Below the pieces are notes generated by a model. The model saw only the letters and a list, made by a program, of their open reading frames with translations, searched no databases and was not told the origin of the DNA. 10,112 bases of DNA from Kiloniellaceae bacterium (GTDB taxonomy: Bacteria; Pseudomonadota; Alphaproteobacteria; Kiloniellales; Kiloniellaceae): positions 1 to 10,112 of the forward strand of contig JANQKX010000325.1 of NCBI GenBank assembly GCA_028280915.1, read 5' to 3'. Made by a program: the position numbers and the translations under genes. Shown piece by piece: positions 5,635-10,112 of the stretch; position 1 is the first letter of the stretch, and every line of letters starts with the position of its first letter.

Positions 5635-5962
5635 TTCCGCGAATCCGATCTGAGCATAATTTTACATCAAACAGGTGTTGGCGGAGCAAGGGCGATCTTC
5701 GATTTTTTTTTCGGCCGGGGCTGTTGACCAACGAATCGGCGATGAAGACAGGCGCGGGCGTGCCGATTTGATCTAGCTCATTTGATCTAGCTCAAGGGGG
5801 CGGCGCCACTTATGTGAGCTATAGTTCTTTGTCTCTATTCCCCTTTATTGCCCCAGAGGTGCGAACGCGGTTTGTCACGACAAGGGGGGAGGGGTAAAAG
5901 GCGTCAGTGCCGCGTTTTTCAGCTGCGCAGATTGTGATGAAACCATGTAACGGGCTCTTCAA
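5635..5962. promoter_or_regulatory. Divergent promoter region of the small gene and the oxygenase gene
   Basis: This 328-bp gap lies between two divergent starts. It holds the tandem FNR-like boxes (5767-5795) and, on the plus strand, TATAGT at 5820-5825, which matches the -10 consensus at five of six bases and would start transcription near 5832. No -35 match lies 17 bases upstream (the sequence there is G/C-only), as expected for an activator-dependent promoter. The oxygenase mRNA would have a leader of about 130 bases. No tRNA or structured RNA is evident. Confidence 0.5.
5767..5795 (+). promoter_or_regulatory. Tandem FNR/FixK-type boxes (14-bp perfect repeat)
   Basis: The 14-bp unit TTTGATCTAGCTCA occurs twice head-to-tail (5767-5780 and 5781-5794). 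Read from the second base, each copy resembles the FNR/Anr/FixK site TTGAT-N4-ATCAA. The second (TTGATCTAGCTCAA, 5782-5795) differs at one position and the first (5768-5781) at two. The centre of the second copy is about 43.5 bp before the start site predicted from the -10 at 5820-5825, close to the -41.5 used by class II activators. The distances are counted from the sequence; binding is inferred. Confidence 0.5.
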
Positions 5963-7162
5963 ATGACCGATCAAGTAACGACTTTCCGCCAGTTTCTGGC
6001 GCCCATGACCGCCAAGACCTATTTCACCGAATACTTTGGCCGGCAGTATATCCATATGGAGGGGGCCGCCGAGCGCTTTCGGGATACCTTTACCTGGCAG
6101 GACCTGAATAACCTGCTGCGCATGACCACCATCTGGAGTTCCAAGTCCCTGGAGTTGGCGGCCAACGGCCGGCCTTTCAAAGCCGAGGAATATTGTTACG
6201 AAGGGGTCAGTCGGGACAACGAGAAGGTCATGCGGCCCGACTTCGACCGGGTGAAGCAGCATCTGCGCGACGGGGCCTCCCTGACCTTGAATTTCGCCGG
6301 CCGCCTGACGCCGGGCCTGCGTTCTCTCTCCCAGACCTTCGAATCCGTGTTCTGCGCGCCGGTCAACATCACGATTTTCTGCTCCTGGGACAAGGTGCAA
6401 GCCTATCCCGCCCATTTTGACACCACCAACGTCTTTGTTTTTCAGATCGATGGCGAGAAAACCTGGCACATCCACGAAGGCCGGCGCCTGAACGCGGCTC
6501 AAGCGCCGGGCCAGACCACCGGCGACTTTTCCCATGAGTATCATGAACAGGCCAAGGGCAAGCTGCTCAAGGAACTGGTAATGAAGCCCGGCGATATCCT
6601 TTACCTGCCCCACGGCCAGTATCACGACGCGATAGCTTCCACCACGGCCTCCCTGCACATCTCCCTGGCGGTGCGCAATTACACCGGCTATGACTTCGTC
6701 AACCTGCTGGCTTCTCATTTGCCCAAGGATCCGTTGTTCCGGGAGCACCTGCCGCCCATCGACCACATCATGGGCCACGACGGTTACCGCAAGCGCATCA
6801 GCGGGCGCCTGGATCAGATCCTGGGCGATCCCAAGATCGCCGAGGAACTGCGCGGCTTCCTGCACGGCAAGGCTTTCGAGGGCATTGCCGACTTCGACCT
6901 GCCGTCCCGCGGCGAGGCCCGCTTCTACCGGGTGCGCTGGATGAGCCATGGGGTGGAACAAACCCCCTCGGGCAAGGTCCTGCGCGGACCGGGCGGCGGA
7001 CTGGAAATTCCCGCCGGCGACGAGGACATGGTGGCCTGGGCCCTGGAGCGGGACTATTTCTCCAACGTGCTTTTCGCTCAGGTATTTTCGGAAAGGCCGG
7101 CGGATCAAATCGCCGGAATGCTAGCGGCCTGGCAGAAAATCGGCCTCATTGAGGCCATGTAG
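5963..7162 (+). CDS. JmjC/Cupin_4-type 2-oxoglutarate and Fe(II) oxygenase
   Basis: This 399-residue protein has the layout of the Cupin_4/JmjC ribosomal-oxygenase-like family (YcfD, MINA53, NO66), which hydroxylate protein side chains using O2 and 2-oxoglutarate. The N-terminal part (residues 8-50, FLAPMTAKTYFTEYFGRQYIHM) matches the family's opening segment. The iron triad is His151-x-Asp153 (AHFDTTNVFVFQIDG) and His221 in GDILYLPHGQYHDA. Lys166, fifteen residues after His151, is where MINA53 and NO66 have their 2-oxoglutarate-binding lysine and YcfD an arginine. A helical and winged-helix-like C-terminal region (about 255-399) follows, as in the family. Whether it modifies a ribosomal protein is unproven; a peptide or small-molecule substrate is possible. 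The ribosome binding site at ATG 5963 is weak. It is a single gene, convergent with fcl. Confidence 0.85.
   Translation: MTDQVTTFRQFLAPMTAKTYFTEYFGRQYIHMEGAAERFRDTFTWQDLNNLLRMTTIWSSKSLELAANGRPFKAEEYCYEGVSRDNEKVMRPDFDRVKQHLRDGASLTLNFAGRLTPGLRSLSQTFESVFCAPVNITIFCSWDKVQAYPAHFDTTNVFVFQIDGEKTWHIHEGRRLNAAQAPGQTTGDFSHEYHEQAKGKLLKELVMKPGDILYLPHGQYHDAIASTTASLHISLAVRNYTGYDFVNLLASHLPKDPLFREHLPPIDHIMGHDGYRKRISGRLDQILGDPKIAEELRGFLHGKAFEGIADFDLPSRGEARFYRVRWMSHGVEQTPSGKVLRGPGGGLEIPAGDEDMVAWALERDYFSNVLFAQVFSERPADQIAGMLAAWQKIGLIEAM
7142..7156. terminator. Compact hairpin, possible bidirectional terminator
   Basis: GGCCTC and GAGGCC form a perfect 6-bp stem with a 3-base loop inside the last codons of the oxygenase gene. 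On the minus strand it is followed by GATTTTCT and lies 57 bp beyond the fcl stop, so it could end the gmd-fcl transcript. On the plus strand the following TGTAGTTTG is only weakly T-rich. Confidence 0.4.
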
Positions 7163-7212
7163 TTTGGGCCGCGGGTAGGGCGGAAAGAGGTGTCGTCTCC
7201 GGAAACACCAGG

Positions 7213-8181
7213 TCACGAGCGGATCGTGAATTGGTTGTCGAGGAACCAGCGGTAGGTTTCCGTTATCCCCTTTTCCAAATCTATGCGGGGGCGCCATCCC
7301 ATCTTTGTCAGGCGATCGATGTCCAATAGCTTGCGCGGGGTCCCGTCGGGCTTGTCGGGATCGGTCACGATGGCGCCCTGGTAGCCGGTGATTTTTGCGA
7401 CCAATCGTGCCAGGTCCAGGATGGAGATTTCCGCGCCGCTGCCCACGTTTATATGGCTCAGCATGGCCTGCGTATTGGCCTCATATTGCGCTTTCGGCAG
7501 ACCCAGGACAAAAAGCGCCGCCTCAGCCATGTCGTCCACGTGAAGGAACTCGCGCCGTGGCGTACCGGTCCCCCAAATGACGACCTCCTTGTGTCCGGAC
7601 TGGGTTGCCTCGTGGAAACGGCGAATCAGAGCGGGCAGGACGTGGCTGGTCTCGGGGTGGAAGTTGTCGCCCGGGCCATAAAGATTGGTCGGCATCACGC
7701 TGCGAAAATCGGTGTGGTGCTGACGATTGTAACTTTCGCAAAGCTTGATGCCGGCGATTTTGGCAATGGCATAGGGCTCGTTGGTAGGCTCTAGCTTACC
7801 GGTGAGAAGCGCGTCCTCGGCCATGGGTTGGGAAGCGTTCCTGGGATAGATGCAGGACGAACCCAGTTGCAATAACCTCGTGACCCCGGCGGCGAAGGCC
7901 TGATGGATGACGTTGCACTCGATCATCAGGTTTTCGTAAATGAAATCGGCCGGGAGGGTGTTGTTGGCATGGATGCCGCCCACCTTTGCCGCGGCCAGGA
8001 TCACCACATGGGGTTTTTCTTGCACCATGAAATCCCGAACGGCCGCTTGCTCCAATAAGTCAAGTTCGGCGTGGGAGCGGGTGACGATGGTGATTTTTTC
8101 ACCGCCGGCCCGTCGGGACTCCAGATGGCGCAGGATCGCGCTTCCCACCATGCCGCGATGGCCGGCCACATAGTACTTCAT
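7213..8181 (-). CDS. fcl: GDP-L-fucose synthase (GDP-4-keto-6-deoxymannose epimerase/reductase)
   Basis: This enzyme performs the second and last step from GDP-mannose to GDP-L-fucose: double epimerisation at C3 and C5, then NADPH reduction of the C4 ketone. From ATG 8181 it has 322 residues (E. coli Fcl has 321). The extended-SDR features are intact: nucleotide-binding GHRGMVG at 8-14, catalytic Ser108/Ser109 and Cys110 (GSSCIYP), Tyr137-x3-Lys141 (YAIAK), and His180 (PETSHV), one residue offset from E. coli Ser107, Cys109, Tyr136, Lys140 and His179. A longer frame starts upstream at 8229, but its first 16 residues lie inside gmd and lack family character. ATG 8181 follows the gmd stop by four bases, so the two are translationally linked. 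A cytoplasmic enzyme for fucosylated polysaccharide or glycan. Also called wcaG. Confidence 0.95.
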   Translation of the reverse strand: MKYYVAGHRGMVGSAILRHLESRRAGGEKITIVTRSHAELDLLEQAAVRDFMVQEKPHVVILAAAKVGGIHANNTLPADFIYENLMIECNVIHQAFAAGVTRLLQLGSSCIYPRNASQPMAEDALLTGKLEPTNEPYAIAKIAGIKLCESYNRQHHTDFRSVMPTNLYGPGDNFHPETSHVLPALIRRFHEATQSGHKEVVIWGTGTPRREFLHVDDMAEAALFVLGLPKAQYEANTQAMLSHINVGSGAEISILDLARLVAKITGYQGAIVTDPDKPDGTPRKLLDIDRLTKMGWRPRIDLEKGITETYRWFLDNQFTIRS

Positions 8182-8185
8182 GGCC

Positions 8186-9310
8186 CTATTGACCCTCGAT
8201 GGACACGGGCTGCCCCATGCCATGTTCATTGAGAAGAGCGTGCCGTTTGGCGATTTTCAGGTCTTCGCGGACCATCTCGGCACACATTTCCTGGGCGGTG
8301 GTCTCCGGCTCCCAACCCAGTTTGGTCTTGGCATTCGTGGGGTCCCCCAGAAGCGTTTCCACCTCAGCAGGGCGGAAGTACCGCGGGTCGATGCGCAGGA
8401 TCACGTCTCCCACTTTCAGGGCCGGTGCATTGTCCCCCTCGATCCCCGTGACGGTCGCCGTTTCGTCCACCCCCTCGCCGGTGAACTCAATTGAAATCCC
8501 CAATTCCTCGGCGGACCATTGGATGAACTGGCGCACGGAATACTGTATGCCCGTCGCAATCACGAAGTCCTCGGGCGCTTCTTGCTGCAGCATCAGCCAT
8601 TGCATGCGAACATAGTTTTTGGCATGGCCCCAGTCCCGGCGGGCGTCGATGTTGCCCATGTACAAGCAAGGCTCCAGGCCTTGGGCCACGTTGGCCAGGC
8701 CCCGCGTGATTTTGCGGGTTACGAATGTCTCGCCGCGCCGCGGGCTTTCATGATTAAAGAGGATGCCGTTGCAGGCATACATGCCATAAGCCTCTCGATA
8801 GTTCACCGTAATCCAATAGGAATACAATTTCGCCACGGCATAGGGAGAGCGCGGATAAAACGGCGTCGTCTCCTTCTGAGGCACTTCCTGCACAAGGCCG
8901 TAGAGTTCTGAGGTGGAGGCTTGGTAGAAGCGCGTTTTCTTTTCCAGCCCCAGGAAGCGGATGGCCTCGAGCAGACGCAGGGTGCCGATGGCATCCACAT
9001 CCGCCGTGTACTCGGGTGCCTCGAAACTCACCGCCACGTGGGACTGTGCTCCCAGATTGTAAACCTCGTCGGGCTGGATCTGGGCGATGATCCGGGTCAG
9101 GTTCGAGGTATCCGTGAGATCCCCGTAGTGCAGCTTGAAGCGTGCGTTGTCCACATGAGGGTCCTCGTAGATGTGGTCGATGCGCGCGGTGTTGAAAAGG
9201 GAGGCCCGACGCTTGATGCCATGTACCTCGTAGCCCTTTTCAAGCAGGAACTCGGCAAGATAAGAGCCGTCCTGCCCCGTAACGCCGGTGATAAGTGCTC
9301 GTTTTGACAT
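8186..9310 (-). CDS. gmd: GDP-mannose 4,6-dehydratase
   Basis: This enzyme converts GDP-D-mannose to GDP-4-keto-6-deoxy-D-mannose using a bound NADP(H), the committed step toward GDP-L-fucose and also GDP-rhamnose or perosamine. From ATG 9310 it has 374 residues (E. coli 373). It keeps the Rossmann motif GVTGQDGSYL (9-18) and the active site Thr133, Glu135 (STSELYG) and Tyr157-x3-Lys161 (YAVAK), matching E. coli numbering exactly. The signatures FNHESPRRGETFVTRKI and GNIDARRDWGHAKNYV are also present. A frame extending to 9352 adds 14 residues, but MSKRALITG is the normal family start and AAGGGAC lies about nine bases before it. It is the first gene of the pair with fcl; that neighbour makes GDP-L-fucose the likely product. 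No glycosyltransferase is in view. Confidence 0.96.
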   Translation of the reverse strand: MSKRALITGVTGQDGSYLAEFLLEKGYEVHGIKRRASLFNTARIDHIYEDPHVDNARFKLHYGDLTDTSNLTRIIAQIQPDEVYNLGAQSHVAVSFEAPEYTADVDAIGTLRLLEAIRFLGLEKKTRFYQASTSELYGLVQEVPQKETTPFYPRSPYAVAKLYSYWITVNYREAYGMYACNGILFNHESPRRGETFVTRKITRGLANVAQGLEPCLYMGNIDARRDWGHAKNYVRMQWLMLQQEAPEDFVIATGIQYSVRQFIQWSAEELGISIEFTGEGVDETATVTGIEGDNAPALKVGDVILRIDPRYFRPAEVETLLGDPTNAKTKLGWEPETTAQEMCAEMVREDLKIAKRHALLNEHGMGQPVSIEGQ

Positions 9311-9493
9311 TCGAACGTCCCTTCGATTTCTGGGCGACCAAGCCGGTTTCAATCTTCACCGTTTACAGCTTTCGAGCGCGCAGGTGAAAGGGCTCAGAGG
9401 TGTTCAGGTCCATTTATGCCGTGCGCCACTGCGGCTTGACTGAGATAAACCGGTATTTATAGATCGGGATTTGATGTGCCATCCGGCCGGGTG

Positions 9494-10112
9494 TCAAGCG
9501 ATCAACCCGGCCACCGCCGCGGTCAGGAAGCAGGTCAGCACACCGGCGAGCAGGGCTCTTGGTCCCAGGGCGACGATGTCCCCGCGCCGCTCCGGCACCA
9601 TGGCGCTGAGGCCACCCAACAAGATGCCCAGGCTGCCCAGATTGGCAAAACCGCAAAAGGCGAAGGTGAGGATAAGGTCGGTTTTGGGCGACAGCTCGCC
9701 CTCGGGCAAGGCGGCCATATGCAGATAGGCCACCAGTTCGTTGAGCACGATCTTGGTCCCCATCAACTGACCGGCGAGGGTAGCCTCGCTCCAGGAAATG
9801 CCCATCAGCCAAGCCACCGGCGCCAGTACCCATCCCAGGATGCGCTGCAGGGTGAGGGGCGCGCCGTCGACCGCGGGCAGAAGGCCGATCAACTGATTGA
9901 GCAAGCTGACCAGGGCAATGGCCACGATCAAGGTGGCGGCGACGCTGAGCACCAGCTGAATGCCCGAGAGGGTGCCCTGGACGATGGCGTCGGCGCTGCT
10001 GGTGGCGCCCTCGGCGGGGCCTTGCAAGACGGTCGCCTCATCGTCCAGCGGGCCGGGCACCATCAAGGCCGCAATCGAGACCGCGGCCAACCTTCTGGTG
10101 GCCTCCATTATC
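9494..10112 (-). CDS. Concentrative nucleoside transporter (CNT/NupC family), N-terminal part outside window
   Basis: The C-terminal half of an inner-membrane CNT permease, which imports nucleosides driven by a sodium or proton gradient. The frame is open to the window edge, and the Met at 10108 is internal. Visible parts, counted from that Met, include a membrane helix (about 47-75), then the conserved GTKIVLNELVAY (117-128) and LTFAFCGFANLGSLGI (147-162), the two motifs that carry nucleoside-contacting residues in Vibrio cholerae CNT (Glu332, Asn368 and Ser371). Glu124, Asn156 and Ser159 here are the counterparts, so the binding site looks intact. A last helix (about 178-203) ends the protein at GLIA. 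The pre-motif segment 20-45 is acidic and probably periplasmic. It lies upstream of gmd on the same strand but 183 bp away, so it is probably a separate unit. Confidence 0.93.
   Translation of the reverse strand, partial: IMEATRRLAAVSIAALMVPGPLDDEATVLQGPAEGATSSADAIVQGTLSGIQLVLSVAATLIVAIALVSLLNQLIGLLPAVDGAPLTLQRILGWVLAPVAWLMGISWSEATLAGQLMGTKIVLNELVAYLHMAALPEGELSPKTDLILTFAFCGFANLGSLGILLGGLSAMVPERRGDIVALGPRALLAGVLTCFLTAAVAGLIA

Noticed and set aside
5819..7108. 429-codon minus-strand open frame opposite the oxygenase gene
   Set aside because: It is the antisense shadow of a gene with full family motifs. Its Gly/Gln/Val-rich translation has no domain, and it runs across the oxygenase promoter.
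7189..7209. GGTGT/ACACC pairing between the oxygenase and fcl genes as a terminator
   Set aside because: Only five base pairs with an 11-base loop and no T-run; the hairpin at 7142-7156 is a better candidate.
8182..8229. Upstream extension of fcl giving a 338-residue protein
   Set aside because: The extra residues fall inside gmd, lack family similarity, and MKYYVAGHRG matches the normal N-terminus of the family.

Overview
The window is GC-rich bacterial DNA with AT-rich gaps between genes. The gene content (algal-type vanadium haloperoxidase, Flp-type pilin, gmd/fcl pair, CNT transporter) and a candidate FNR-type operator fit an alphaproteobacterium, perhaps a marine or aquatic member of the Rhodospirillales. 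That placement is inferred from gene style; no rRNA or other phylogenetic marker is present.

Layout. On the minus strand at 1-1146 lies most of a large unrecognised protein, cut by the window edge. It has a short pentapeptide repeat, a central predicted-helical core and a Lys/Ala/Pro-rich tail. An AT-rich gap with two clean inverted repeats follows. The plus strand then carries a 67-residue acidic lipoprotein (1509-1712), a hairpin terminator and a 59-residue Flp-type prepilin (1833-2012). Facing these is a secreted two-part protein with a probable OB-fold (2188-2679, minus), whose leader can form mutually exclusive hairpins and encodes an overlapping 18-residue peptide. A 489-base stretch without a gene ends in a strong terminator for an exported, algal-type vanadium-dependent haloperoxidase (3271-5013, minus). 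That enzyme has alanine at the position of the usual vanadate-contacting serine.

Next come a small unrecognised protein (5374-5634, minus) and, divergent from it, a JmjC/Cupin_4-type 2-oxoglutarate oxygenase (5963-7162, plus). Between the two lies a perfect 14-bp tandem repeat that reads as two FNR-type boxes, about 43 bp upstream of a plausible start site for the oxygenase. Convergent with the oxygenase is a two-gene GDP-L-fucose operon, gmd then fcl (9310 down to 7213, minus). The window ends with the C-terminal half of a CNT nucleoside transporter (9494-10112, minus).

How the genes relate. Only gmd and fcl form a clear pathway, converting GDP-mannose to GDP-L-fucose, probably for surface polysaccharide. 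The pilin, lipoprotein, OB-fold protein and haloperoxidase all carry export signals, so the left half is rich in envelope proteins, but nothing shows that they work together. The haloperoxidase needs peroxide and the oxygenase needs O2, which makes an oxygen-sensing operator near the oxygenase worth testing. No tRNA, rRNA, CRISPR array, transposase or integrase was seen. I found no complete novel multi-gene system.
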